NCBI GenBank assembly: GCA_963726825.1
Contig: CAVSDT010000002.1
Coordinates: 1,984,001-2,048,000, forward strand
DNA length: 64,000 bases
Reading direction: 5' to 3'
DNA from: DATLGB01 sp963726825
GTDB lineage: Bacteria; Actinomycetota; Thermoleophilia; Solirubrobacterales; Solirubrobacteraceae
Shown: one piece after another, positions 26,632 through 36,074 of the stretch
Numbering within the stretch: position 1 is the first letter of the stretch
How the letters are laid out: the number at the start of each line of letters is the position of its first letter
The notes under the pieces: model-generated
Told to the model about the DNA's origin: nothing
Databases searched by the model: none
The model's input: the letters and a program-made list of their open reading frames with translations, nothing else
Program-made: the position numbers and the translations under genes

Positions 26632-28118
26632 CAGTCGTCGTCCTCGTCATCCCCGGACTGCTTCTTGGCGGCCTCGACGACGTCGTCGATGGAGCCCTTC
26701 AGCAGGAAGGTGCCCTCCGAGATGTCGTCGTGCTTGCCGTCGAGGATCTCGCGGAAGGAGCGCACGGTCTCGGCCACCGGCACGTAGGTGCCGGGGGTGC
26801 CGGTGAACTGCTCGGCGACGTGGAAGGGCTGCGACAGGAAGCGCTCGATCTTGCGGGCGCGCTGCACCGCCACCTTGTCCTCGTCGGAGAGCTCGTCGAT
26901 GCCGAGGATGGCGATGATGTCCTGCAGCTCGCGGTAGCGCTGCAGCACCTGCTTGACCTCGTTGGCGACGTTGAAGTGCTCGTCGCCGAGGATGTCGGGC
27001 TTGAGGATCGTCGACGTCGAGTCCAGCGGGTCCACGGCCGGGTAGATGCCCTTCTCCGAGATGGAGCGCGACAGCGTGGTCGTGGCGTTGAGGTGCGCGA
27101 ACGCGGACGCGGGCGCCGGGTCCGTCAGGTCGTCGGCCGGCACGTAGATGGCCTGCACCGACGTGACCGAGCCCTTGCGGGTGGACGTGATGCGCTCCTG
27201 CAGCTGGCCCATCTCGGACTCCAGCGTGGGCTGGTAGCCGACCTGGGACGGCATGCGGCCCAGCAGCGCCGAGACCTCCGAGCCCGCCTGGACGAAGCGG
27301 AAGATGTTGTCGATGAACAGCAGCACGTCCTGGCCCTCGTCGCGGAAGTACTCCGCCATCGTCAGGCCGGTCAGGGCCACGCGCATGCGCGCCCCGGGGG
27401 GCTCGTTCATCTGGCCGAAGACGAGCATCGTCTTGTCGATGACGCCCGACTCCTTCATCTCCACCCACAGGTCGTTGCCCTCGCGGGAGCGCTCGCCGAC
27501 GCCGCAGAAGGCCGACAGGCCGCCGTGCTCCTGGGCGAGGTTGTGGATGAGCTCCTGGATGATGACCGTCTTGCCGACGCCGGCGCCGCCGAACAGGCCG
27601 ACCTTGCCGCCGCGGGCGTAGGGCGCGAGGAGGTCGATGACCTTGATGCCGGTCTCGAACATCTCCTGCGTCGGGGTCAGGTCCGTCGCGATCGGGGCCT
27701 GGCGGTGGATCGGCCAGCGCTCCTTGACCTCGATGTCGCCGGCGCGGTCGATCGTCTCGCCGAGCACGTTGAAGATGCGGCCGAGGGTGACGTCGCCGAC
27801 GGGGACGGTGATCGGGCCGCCGGTGTCGACGACCTCCATGCCCCGGGCCAGGCCGTCGGTGGAGTCCATGGCGACGCAGCGGACGCGGTCGTCGCCGAGG
27901 TGCTGCTGCACCTCGAGGACCACGCCGCCGCCCTGGTCGCCCTCGTCCTGGGGGGCGCCATCGGCCTGGGAGCGCTCGACGGTCAGCGCGGAGTAGATCT
28001 CGGGGAGGTCGTCGGGGAAGACGACCTCGATGACGACGCCCTGGATCTCCTCGATGCGGCCGACGTTCTTCTCGCCGTCGGAGGACTGCTCGGTGTGCTC
28101 TGTGTCGGTAACGGACAA
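26631..28118 (-). CDS. atpD: F1 ATP synthase beta subunit (catalytic)
   Basis: The 495-aa subunit carries the catalytic nucleotide sites. Walker A is GGAGVGKT, followed by the GVGERSREGNDLW segment with the catalytic Glu and Arg region, and the DELSEE-type loop appears as IDELSDEDK near the C-terminal third. The N-terminus has an extra acidic stretch (DGAPQDEGDQGGG), and the C-terminus ends in an acidic run (SGDDEDDD). Both are additions to an otherwise very conserved protein, and the acidic end parallels the longer acidic tail on the alpha subunit. It lies 9 bp after atpG. Confidence 0.97.
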   Translation of the reverse strand: MSVTDTEHTEQSSDGEKNVGRIEEIQGVVIEVVFPDDLPEIYSALTVERSQADGAPQDEGDQGGGVVLEVQQHLGDDRVRCVAMDSTDGLARGMEVVDTGGPITVPVGDVTLGRIFNVLGETIDRAGDIEVKERWPIHRQAPIATDLTPTQEMFETGIKVIDLLAPYARGGKVGLFGGAGVGKTVIIQELIHNLAQEHGGLSAFCGVGERSREGNDLWVEMKESGVIDKTMLVFGQMNEPPGARMRVALTGLTMAEYFRDEGQDVLLFIDNIFRFVQAGSEVSALLGRMPSQVGYQPTLESEMGQLQERITSTRKGSVTSVQAIYVPADDLTDPAPASAFAHLNATTTLSRSISEKGIYPAVDPLDSTSTILKPDILGDEHFNVANEVKQVLQRYRELQDIIAILGIDELSDEDKVAVQRARKIERFLSQPFHVAEQFTGTPGTYVPVAETVRSFREILDGKHDDISEGTFLLKGSIDDVVEAAKKQSGDDEDDD

Positions 28119-28127
28119 GGTGGCTCC

Positions 28128-29039
28128 TTAGGAAAGGCTCTCTGCCCCGGCGACCACTTCCATGATCTCCTGGGTGATGTCGGCCTGGCGCTCGCGGTTG
28201 AGCTGCAAGGTGAGGTCGTCGATGATGTCCGACGCGTTGTCGGAGGCGCTGCGCATGGCGGTCATCCGTGCGCCGTGCTCGGAGGCGGTGGACTCCAGGA
28301 GGGCGCGGAAGATCGAGATCTCCACGTAGTCGGGGACGAGCCGCTCGAGGATCTCCCCCGGGTCGGGCTCGTACTCGGTCAGCGCGGTGTGGCCGGTCTC
28401 CTCGCCGTGATCCTCGGAGGTGTCGTCCTGGAGCTGCTGGGCCTCCTCGACGGTCGCCTGCTGCATCGGCAGCAGCACCTCCTTGGTGACGTACTGCGTC
28501 ATGGCGGACTCGAAGCGGTTGAAGTACGCCTCCACCCGGTCGACCTCGTGGTCGACGTAGGCGGCGACGACGTCATCGGCGATCTCCCGCGCGTTGGCGT
28601 AGGACGGCCGGTCGGTGTGGCCCGTGTACTCCCCCACGGCCTCGCGGCCGCGGAAGGTCAGCGAGGACACGCCGCGGCGCCCGGACGCGTAGAAGACGAC
28701 CTTGCGGCCCTCCTTCTCGTGCTCGACCGCGCCGCGCAGCGCGGCGCGGAGGATCTGCGAGTTGAACGCGCCGGCCAGGCCGCGGTCACCCGTCATGATC
28801 ACGATCGCCACGGTCTCGGGGTTCTCCCGGTCCTCCATGATCGGGAGGTTGGGGAGGTTGTTGGCGGCCTCCGCGGCCTGCCGGGTCATCCGGCGGATGG
28901 CCTCGGCGTACGGGCGCAGGTCGTGGATGCGCGCCTCCGCCCGGCGCAGGCGCGCGGCGGCGACCATCTCCATCGCGCGCGTGATCTTCTGCACGTTCTT
29001 GACGGAGGAGATCCGTTGCTTGACGTCCTTCTGAGCCAT
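28128..29039 (-). CDS. atpG: F1 ATP synthase gamma subunit
   Basis: The 303-aa rotor subunit has the conserved N-terminal helix (RISSVKNVQKITRAMEMVAAARLRRAE) and the C-terminal partner helix (RMTAMRSASDNASDIIDDLTLQLNRERQADITQE), which form the coiled-coil shaft. The central Rossmann-like domain includes MTGDRGLAGAFN. An acidic insertion (QDDTSEDHGEETGH, about residue 205) is longer than in enterobacterial gamma; actinobacterial gamma subunits commonly carry a loop here. It lies between atpA and atpD in the standard order. Confidence 0.95.
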   Translation of the reverse strand: MAQKDVKQRISSVKNVQKITRAMEMVAAARLRRAEARIHDLRPYAEAIRRMTRQAAEAANNLPNLPIMEDRENPETVAIVIMTGDRGLAGAFNSQILRAALRGAVEHEKEGRKVVFYASGRRGVSSLTFRGREAVGEYTGHTDRPSYANAREIADDVVAAYVDHEVDRVEAYFNRFESAMTQYVTKEVLLPMQQATVEEAQQLQDDTSEDHGEETGHTALTEYEPDPGEILERLVPDYVEISIFRALLESTASEHGARMTAMRSASDNASDIIDDLTLQLNRERQADITQEIMEVVAGAESLS

Positions 29040-29063
29040 GAGCTGGGGCGGCGGCGCGCGGCG

Positions 29064-30749
<1,686 letters not shown>

Positions 30750-30759
30750 GGGGAAGGTC

Positions 30760-31290
30760 TCAGCTCCTGACGATTTCTCGTCTGAGGGTTTGCAGGCGGT
30801 TGCGGACGGAGGCGTCCAGCACGGTGTTGCCGACGCGGACGACGAGCCCACCGATGACGTCGGGGTCGACCTCCGAGGAGAGCTCGACCTTCTGGCCGGT
30901 CTGCTCGGCGATCTGGTCGCCGATGCGCTCGACGATCGCGTCATCGAGGTCGACGGCGGAGACGACCTGGACGGGGAGCAGCTTGTTCTCGCGCTCCCAG
31001 AGCAGGTCGTACTCGCGGCGGATGCGCATGAGCGCCGGCATCCGCTGGTTGTCGATCAGCAGGCCGAGGAAGTTGACGAACAGGTCGTCGGCGCCCGTCA
31101 CGGCCTTCTGCACGCCGTCCTTCTTGTCGGCCGCCGTGAGGTGGGGCGAGAAGAAGAAGACCTGCATGTCGCGATCTGCGTCGAGGGCGTCCGCGAACTG
31201 GCCGAGCTGCTCGCGCAGCTCGTCCAGCTTGTCGGCGTCGTCGGCAGCCTCGAACAGCGACCGGGCGTAGACCGAGGCGAGCTCTTCCAT
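30760..31290 (-). CDS. atpH: F1Fo ATP synthase delta subunit
   Basis: The 176-aa peripheral-stalk subunit joins the top of F1 to the b subunits. It begins with the family pattern SVYARSLFEAA, has an all-helical N-terminal domain, and ends with the beta/alpha segment VELSSEVDPDVIGGLVVRVGNTVLDASVRNRL, typical of OSCP/delta. Unlike mycobacteria, where b and delta are fused, it is a separate gene here of normal length. It lies 10 bp before atpA and 6 bp after atpF. Confidence 0.94.
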   Translation of the reverse strand: MEELASVYARSLFEAADDADKLDELREQLGQFADALDADRDMQVFFFSPHLTAADKKDGVQKAVTGADDLFVNFLGLLIDNQRMPALMRIRREYDLLWERENKLLPVQVVSAVDLDDAIVERIGDQIAEQTGQKVELSSEVDPDVIGGLVVRVGNTVLDASVRNRLQTLRREIVRS

Positions 31291-31296
31291 CTGGGC

Positions 31297-31851
31297 CTAG
31301 GCCTCGGCCTTGTCGTGGCTGAGCGCGGTGAAGTCGAGCTCGGAGAGCGCGTCCTCGACGAGGCGCTTCTGGTCGTCGTCGTCGAGCGACTTGCGCGTGA
31401 CCTTCTCGGTCGCGAGGACCGTGAGGTCGGCCACCTGCGCCCGGATCTCCCCGAGCGCGCGGTTGGTCTCGGCCTCGATCTCGCGCCGCGTCTGGTCCAT
31501 CATCTCCTCGCGCTTGCGCTTGGCGTCGGCGACGGCCTCCGCCTCGACGTTCTCACCCGTGCGGCGTGCGCGGGCGACGATCTCGTCGGCCTGCGAGCGG
31601 GCCTCCGACAGCCGCTCGCGGTACTCCGCCAGCAGGTCGTCGGCCTCCTTGCGCGTCTGCTCCGCGTGATCGATCGAGTCCTCGATCGCCTTCTGGCGCT
31701 TGTCGAGCGCCTCGGCGATGCGCGGGAACGCGAACTTGGCGAGGACGTAGAAGGAGATGGCGAACACCAGCAGCGTCCAGATCATCAGCCCACCGTTGGG
31801 CGAGACCAGGAAGCTGCCGGAGCCTCCTTCTTCTGCGGCGAACGCGACCAT
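31297..31851 (-). CDS. atpF: Fo ATP synthase b subunit
   Basis: The 184-aa protein has one N-terminal transmembrane helix (LMIWTLLVFAISFYVLAKFAF, about residues 18-38) followed by a long charged coiled coil rich in Ala, Glu, Lys and Arg, the peripheral stator stalk. I start at ATG 31851 (MVAFAAEEGG); longer in-frame sequence upstream overlaps atpE and is Arg/Ser-rich, so it is unlikely to be coding. Only one b gene is present, which implies a homodimer. Confidence 0.93.
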   Translation of the reverse strand: MVAFAAEEGGSGSFLVSPNGGLMIWTLLVFAISFYVLAKFAFPRIAEALDKRQKAIEDSIDHAEQTRKEADDLLAEYRERLSEARSQADEIVARARRTGENVEAEAVADAKRKREEMMDQTRREIEAETNRALGEIRAQVADLTVLATEKVTRKSLDDDDQKRLVEDALSELDFTALSHDKAEA

Positions 31852-31855
31852 CGAC

Positions 31856-32122
31856 CTAGAGGAAGAAGGCGATGAGGCCCGCCACGAGGCCGTAGAAGAA
31901 GCACGCCTCCGTGAGGGCGAAGCCGAGCCACTGGATGGAGGTGATCTCGTCACGCATCTCGGGCTGGCGCGTGACGGACTCGATCACCTTGCCGAAGATG
32001 ATGCCGATGCCGACGCCGGCGCCGACGGCGCCGAGGCCGCCGCCGACGCCCAGGGCGATCGCCTTGCCGGCGTCAGAGCCGTCGGAAGCGGCAGCGAAGA
32101 GGGTGAGCAGGGTCGCAAGCAC
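31856..32122 (-). CDS. atpE: Fo ATP synthase c subunit (rotor ring)
   Basis: The 88-aa hairpin has two transmembrane helices. Helix 1 carries a glycine-rich face (GVGGGLGAVGAGVGIG) and the polar loop is RQPE. The ion-carrying carboxylate is Glu72 in helix 2 (GFALTEACFF). I see no clear sodium-coordinating pattern, so proton coupling is the default reading. A Cys follows the Glu by two positions. It lies 18 bp after atpB. Confidence 0.96.
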   Translation of the reverse strand: MLATLLTLFAAASDGSDAGKAIALGVGGGLGAVGAGVGIGIIFGKVIESVTRQPEMRDEITSIQWLGFALTEACFFYGLVAGLIAFFL

Positions 32123-32140
32123 GATGGAGTTCTCCTGGTG

Positions 32141-33034
32141 TTAGTGGTCGTCGGCGACCGCGCCGCCGAGGTAGATGGCGGACAGGGTGGCGAAGATGAA
32201 GGCCTGCAGGGTGGCCACGAGGCCGACCTCGAACATGAACAGCGCGACGCCGATCGGCAGCAGGAACCAGGCGATGCCGGTGATCCCGAGCAGGACGGCG
32301 AGGCCGCCGGACATGAAGAGGATGATCAGGTGCCCCGCGAGGATGTTCGCGAAGAGCCTGACGCTCAGCGACACGAGCCGCATGAAGTTCGAGAGGAACT
32401 CGAGGATGAAGATGAAGACGGCCATGCCGCCGGTCACGCCCGAGGGCACGAGGGCCTTCAGGTAGCCCCCCAGGCCCTTCGCGCGGATGCCCTCGACGTT
32501 GTAGGAGATGAACACCAGCAGCGCGAGCACGAGCGGGATCGACACGTTGGCCGTCGCCGCGTACAGGGCGAAGGACGGGATCTGGAGACCGAAGATGCCG
32601 ACCTTGTGCTCCGTGTTGGTCGGCAGCGGGATGTACCCGATCAGGTTCGAGTACCAGATGAAGAGGAACAGGGCTCCGATGAAGGGGAACCACTTGCGGG
32701 CCATCCGGTCGTCCATCGAGCCCTTGGTGATGTTGTCGCGCATCAGCGCGTACAGCGTCTCGACCGCGGTCTGGACGCGGTTGGGCTTGGCCTGCATGCG
32801 GTTGGCGACGTAGAGCAGCGTCCCGACGGTGAGCCCGGTCGCCAGCAGGAGGTACAGGACCGCCTTGTTCATCACGAGCGGGCCCACGATCGTGAACCAG
32901 GTGTCGAGGCGGAACTCGTTCTGGGGCTGGAACTCCGTGTTCTTGCCGTCGGAGCCGAAGACGACGAACAGCACGATCAGGACCAGCGCGTAGACGCCGA
33001 GGCCGCCGAAGACGGCCTTGCGGGTGGTGCTCAA
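32141..33034 (-). CDS. atpB: Fo ATP synthase a subunit
   Basis: The 297-aa membrane protein forms the proton half-channels beside the c ring. The essential Arg lies in SVRLFANILAGH; conserved polar residues follow in the last helix (QAFIFATLSAIYLGGA). Five to six hydrophobic helices are visible. The best start is TTG at 33034 (STTRKAVFGG follows), preceded by AGAGGAA and overlapping the TGA of the upstream gene (TTGA). The first in-frame ATG lies inside the second membrane region and is too late. Confidence 0.93.
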   Translation of the reverse strand: MSTTRKAVFGGLGVYALVLIVLFVVFGSDGKNTEFQPQNEFRLDTWFTIVGPLVMNKAVLYLLLATGLTVGTLLYVANRMQAKPNRVQTAVETLYALMRDNITKGSMDDRMARKWFPFIGALFLFIWYSNLIGYIPLPTNTEHKVGIFGLQIPSFALYAATANVSIPLVLALLVFISYNVEGIRAKGLGGYLKALVPSGVTGGMAVFIFILEFLSNFMRLVSLSVRLFANILAGHLIILFMSGGLAVLLGITGIAWFLLPIGVALFMFEVGLVATLQAFIFATLSAIYLGGAVADDH

Positions 33035-33420
33035 GCGGAGTTCCTCTGCGGTCGAAGGATGACGGTCAGGCCCAGGTAGATCGTGAAGGCGACGAGAACG
33101 AGGATGGCGGCCGTCAAGCCGTCCTCCCGCGCCCCCAGCAGCCCGACGAGCAGGATGGTAAGGCCCATGAGCCACGCGCGCCCCATGACCCCCGCGAGAC
33201 CGAGGCCGACGGCCTTCTTCGGGTCTGTCGCGGCGCGGGACTTGGACTCGATCGCCGTGGCGGCGATGCGCTGCACGATCCACGCGGCGCCGCCGACGAA
33301 GTAGCCGAGGGCCGGGAGGCCGACGAGCAGCGCGAACGGCGCGAAGGCGACGATCAGCAGGACGTCGAGATACCGGATCGGCAACGGGACGGCGGCGGCT
33401 GGCACGGAGGGAGCGGACAT
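33031..33420 (-). CDS. AtpI-position small membrane protein
   Basis: The 129-aa product has about four hydrophobic segments: LDVLLIVAFAPFALLVGLP, then a segment before an amphipathic loop (AATAIESKSRAATDPKK), then two more (WLMGLTILLVGLLG and AAILVLVAFTIYLGLTVIL). It is the first gene of the ATP synthase operon, the place usually held by AtpI/AtpZ-type accessory proteins. Sequence motifs are too weak to call AtpI with certainty. Its stop overlaps the atpB TTG start, supporting co-expression. Confidence 0.72.
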   Translation of the reverse strand: MSAPSVPAAAVPLPIRYLDVLLIVAFAPFALLVGLPALGYFVGGAAWIVQRIAATAIESKSRAATDPKKAVGLGLAGVMGRAWLMGLTILLVGLLGAREDGLTAAILVLVAFTIYLGLTVILRPQRNSA

Positions 33421-33447
33421 CGATGGAGGTCCCCGGACGGCCCGTGG

Positions 33448-33504
33448 CCCCCTGGGGCGGCGGAGTGTAGTGCACCCAGGGGACTTTGTGACAACTTTGT
33501 GACA
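33448..33504 (-). promoter_or_regulatory. Upstream control region of the ATP synthase operon
   Basis: Two perfect tandem copies of ACTTTGTGACA (33483-33493 and 33494-33504) lie 60-85 bp before the operon start. Downstream on the minus strand is a candidate -10, TACACT (33464-33469). It sits in the loop of an inverted repeat CCCCTGGG (33449-33456) / CCCAGGGG (33475-33482). TTGTCA from the repeat could serve as -35, but the spacing of 19 bp is long. Protein-binding direct repeats are the simplest reading. Confidence 0.5.
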
Positions 33505-33551
33505 GTCGTGCTGATGCGAACGCGACAGTCCGCTTGGAGACCTCCGGACCG

Positions 33552-34583
33552 CTACGCGGCCGCAGTGACCGCCTGCTGACCGACCTCGAGCCCGAAGGCC
33601 TCCGCGAGCAGCTCGTAGGAGCGCACGCGCGCGGCGTGGTCGTGCGTGATGGTCACCACGATGACCTCCTCCGCCCCGTAGCGCTCGGCGACCGTCTCGA
33701 GGCCCGCGCGAACCTGCTCGGGGGTGCCGAGCACGGTGCGCCGGCCGGCCGGAACCCCGCCCGTGGCGCGCAGGTAGCGCTCGGCCTTCTCGGGCGGGGG
33801 GACGCGGATGAGGTTGCCGCGGCGCAGCTCGGCGAAGCTCATCCTCGACGAGAGCGCGAGCCGCTCGGCCTCCGCCTCCGTCTCGGCGGCCAGCGCCCAC
33901 ACGGCGACGGCGGTGCGCGGCGTGTGCAAGCCGCCGGCGCGCGCGTCGAAGGTCTCGCGGTAGCGGCGGGCGATCCCGTCGCCGTCGGGGTTGATGAAGT
34001 CCGCGAACGCGTAGGGGAGGCCGAGCTCGGCGGCCCAGATGCCCGACTGCGCGGACGAGCCGAGCAGCCACGGCTGCGGCTGCTCCTCGCCACCCGGCAG
34101 GGCCGACTCCAGGCGCTTGAACACGTGATCGTTCGGCAGGCCCTTGCGCAGGAAGGCGAGCAGCTCGTGCAGCTGCTCGGGGAAGTCGTCGGGGCCGGCC
34201 TGGCGGCGGTCGCGCTGCAGCGCGAAGGTCGTGTACGCGTCGGTGCCGGCCGCGCGGCCGATGCCGAGGTCGATGCGCCCGGGGAACAGGCCGGCGAGCA
34301 GCGAGAAGGTCTCGACGACCTTGAAGGCGGAGTAGTGCGGGAGCATCACGCCGCCGGAGCCGACGCGCAGCCGGCTCGTCACGGAGGCGATCGCGGGGAT
34401 CAGCGCCTCGGGCGCGGGACCGGCGAGCATCGCGCCGCCGTGGTGCTCGGAGACCCAGTAGCGGTGGTAGCCGAGACGGTCGGCGGCGCGGGCGAGGTCG
34501 AGGGTGTTCTGCAGGGCCTGGGGCCCGCTCGATCCCTCGGCGACCGGCGTCTGGTCGAGGATCGAGAGGCGCGCGAGGGACAT
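33552..34583 (-). CDS. LLM-class flavin-dependent oxidoreductase (MsnO8-like)
   Basis: The 343-aa protein is a luciferase-like monooxygenase barrel. It begins LSILDQTPV, shows the family pattern YWVSEHHGG (about residues 42-50), LRVGSGGVMLPHYSAFKVVE and FPGRIDLGIGRAAGTD, and ends with the helix around TPEQVRAGLETVAERYGAEEVIVVT. These match the single-subunit 'MsnO8' group, which uses reduced flavin from a separate reductase. Substrate is unknown. It is an isolated minus-strand gene between the cation transporter and the ATP synthase operon, behind a clear inverted repeat at 34594-34615. Confidence 0.9.
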   Translation of the reverse strand: MSLARLSILDQTPVAEGSSGPQALQNTLDLARAADRLGYHRYWVSEHHGGAMLAGPAPEALIPAIASVTSRLRVGSGGVMLPHYSAFKVVETFSLLAGLFPGRIDLGIGRAAGTDAYTTFALQRDRRQAGPDDFPEQLHELLAFLRKGLPNDHVFKRLESALPGGEEQPQPWLLGSSAQSGIWAAELGLPYAFADFINPDGDGIARRYRETFDARAGGLHTPRTAVAVWALAAETEAEAERLALSSRMSFAELRRGNLIRVPPPEKAERYLRATGGVPAGRRTVLGTPEQVRAGLETVAERYGAEEVIVVTITHDHAARVRSYELLAEAFGLEVGQQAVTAAA

Positions 34584-34593
34584 GCCCCCAGTC

Positions 34594-34615
34594 TAGTTCG
34601 TCACTGATCGAACTA
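34594..34615 (-). promoter_or_regulatory. Inverted repeat operator before the LLM oxidoreductase
   Basis: TAGTTCG and CGAACTA are perfect 7-bp arms with an 8-bp spacer, centred about 22 bp upstream of the ATG at 34583. The position overlaps where RNA polymerase would bind, so a repressor site is likely. No regulator gene is adjacent. Confidence 0.5.
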
Positions 34616-34629
34616 CGGCGGGGTGGGGC

Positions 34630-35571
34630 CTAAGGCCTGGTCGCGGGCCGGTCGATCGTCACGAGCTCGTCGAGGGGCGCGTGGTCGACCTGGAGCGTGA
34701 CGTGCTCGATCCCGAAGCGCTCCTGCGCGAGGTCCTGCAGCTCGCGCCGGATCGCGTGGCAGTCGGCGCCGGCGGCGACCATCACGTGCGCGGCGAGCGC
34801 CGGGAAGCCCGACGTGACCTCCCACACGTGGAGGTCGTGGACCTCGGCGACCCCCTGGTGGCCGGCGAGGGCCCGGCCGACGAGCTGGGGGTCGATCCCG
34901 CGCGGAGCGGCCTCGAGCAGCACGCGCCCGGACTCGCGCAGGAGGCTCCAGGCGGAGCGCAGCATCAAGGCGACGACGAGCAGCGCCACGAGCGGATCGG
35001 CCCGGTCGAAGCCCGTGAGGAGGACGACGAGACCCGCGATCACGGCGCCGACGGAGGCGAACAGGTCGGTGAGGACGTGCTGGCGCGCGCCCTCCACGTT
35101 GAGGGAGCGGCGCTCGGCGCGGGCGAGCGACCAGGCGGCGCCGACGTTGACGAGCGCCCCGAGCGCGCCGACGGCGGCCACGAGCCCGCCCTGCACCTGC
35201 GGCGGATCGGCGAGGCGGCCGATCGCGTCGACGGCGATCACCACGCCGAGGGCCAGGAGCACCGCGCCGTTGACCTGGGCCGAGAGGATCTCCGCGCGAC
35301 GCAGGCCGAAGGTGAAGGCGCCGGCGGCGGGCCGCGCCGCGAGGCGGCCGGCGATCAGCGCCAGCAGGATCGCGCCCGCGTCGGTGAGCATGTGCGCGGC
35401 GTCCGAGAGCAACGCCAGGGAGCCGGCGATCAGGCCGGCGGCGACCTCGACGAGCATGAACGCGGCGATCAACCCGAAGGCGATCAGCAGCGGCCCGCGG
35501 TCGGCGTCCGGCGAGGGCGCGTGGGAGTGGCCGCTGCGGCCGCCGTGGTCGTGACCGGCGTGTGACGACAC
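34630..35571 (-). CDS. Cation diffusion facilitator family metal exporter
   Basis: From GTG at 35571 the product is 313 aa. A His-rich N-terminus (HAGHDHGGRSGHSHA) precedes six transmembrane helices. The transport-site motif is LLSDAAHMLTDAGA (His and Asp of the HxxxD type) with a matching VLTDLFASVGA in helix 5, and the cytoplasmic domain begins near residue 215 (VLLEAAPRGIDPQLV). This is the Zn-type CDF pattern, so zinc or cobalt efflux by proton antiport is expected. The upstream in-frame ATG at 35658 adds a Cys/Arg-rich stretch overlapping the osmC start, so it is rejected. It is divergent from osmC. Confidence 0.9.
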   Translation of the reverse strand: MSSHAGHDHGGRSGHSHAPSPDADRGPLLIAFGLIAAFMLVEVAAGLIAGSLALLSDAAHMLTDAGAILLALIAGRLAARPAAGAFTFGLRRAEILSAQVNGAVLLALGVVIAVDAIGRLADPPQVQGGLVAAVGALGALVNVGAAWSLARAERRSLNVEGARQHVLTDLFASVGAVIAGLVVLLTGFDRADPLVALLVVALMLRSAWSLLRESGRVLLEAAPRGIDPQLVGRALAGHQGVAEVHDLHVWEVTSGFPALAAHVMVAAGADCHAIRRELQDLAQERFGIEHVTLQVDHAPLDELVTIDRPATRP

Positions 35572-35639
35572 GGGGTTGAATCTACGGCGTCCGGGGCACT
35601 GTCCTGAGCAGTAGCGATCCGCAACCAGGAGTGTCAGAC

Positions 35640-36071
35640 ATGGCGAAGAACACCGCAACGGCCAAGTGGACCGGCGCGATCAAGGAGGGCGACGGGCACT
35701 TCGCCCTCGGCGGCGGCGCCGCCGAGGGGAGCTTCTCCTTCAAGTCGCGCTTCGAGGACGGCACCGGCACCAACCCCGAGGAGCTCATCGCCGCCGCGCA
35801 CGCCGCCTGCTTCTCCATGGCGACCGCCGCCCAGCTCGGCGAGGCCGGCATCGACCCCGAGACGGTCGAGACGAGCGCGCAGGTGAGCGTCCGGATGGTC
35901 GACGGTCAGCCGACCATCACGACCTCCGCCCTGACGACCACGGTCAAGGCCCCCGGGGCCGACGAGGCGAAGGTCCGCGAGGCCGCCGACGGCGCGAAGG
36001 CCGGCTGCCCCGTGTCCCGCGCGCTCGCGGGCGTCAAGGACATCACGCTGGACCTCACCGTCGAGGTCTGA
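35640..36071 (+). CDS. osmC: OsmC family peroxiredoxin
   Basis: The 143-aa protein reduces organic hydroperoxides using two conserved cysteines, one in AAHAACFSMA and one in KAGCPVSRAL, both in the expected context. AKWTGAIKEGDGHFALGGG and GTGTNPEELIAAAHA are OsmC family signatures. I start at ATG 35640, eight bases after AGGAG; a GTG at 35631 would overlap that ribosome site. It is divergent from the metal exporter and convergent with the substrate-binding protein, with only 3 bp between stops. Confidence 0.92.
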   Translation: MAKNTATAKWTGAIKEGDGHFALGGGAAEGSFSFKSRFEDGTGTNPEELIAAAHAACFSMATAAQLGEAGIDPETVETSAQVSVRMVDGQPTITTSALTTTVKAPGADEAKVREAADGAKAGCPVSRALAGVKDITLDLTVEV

Positions 36072-36074
36072 GCG

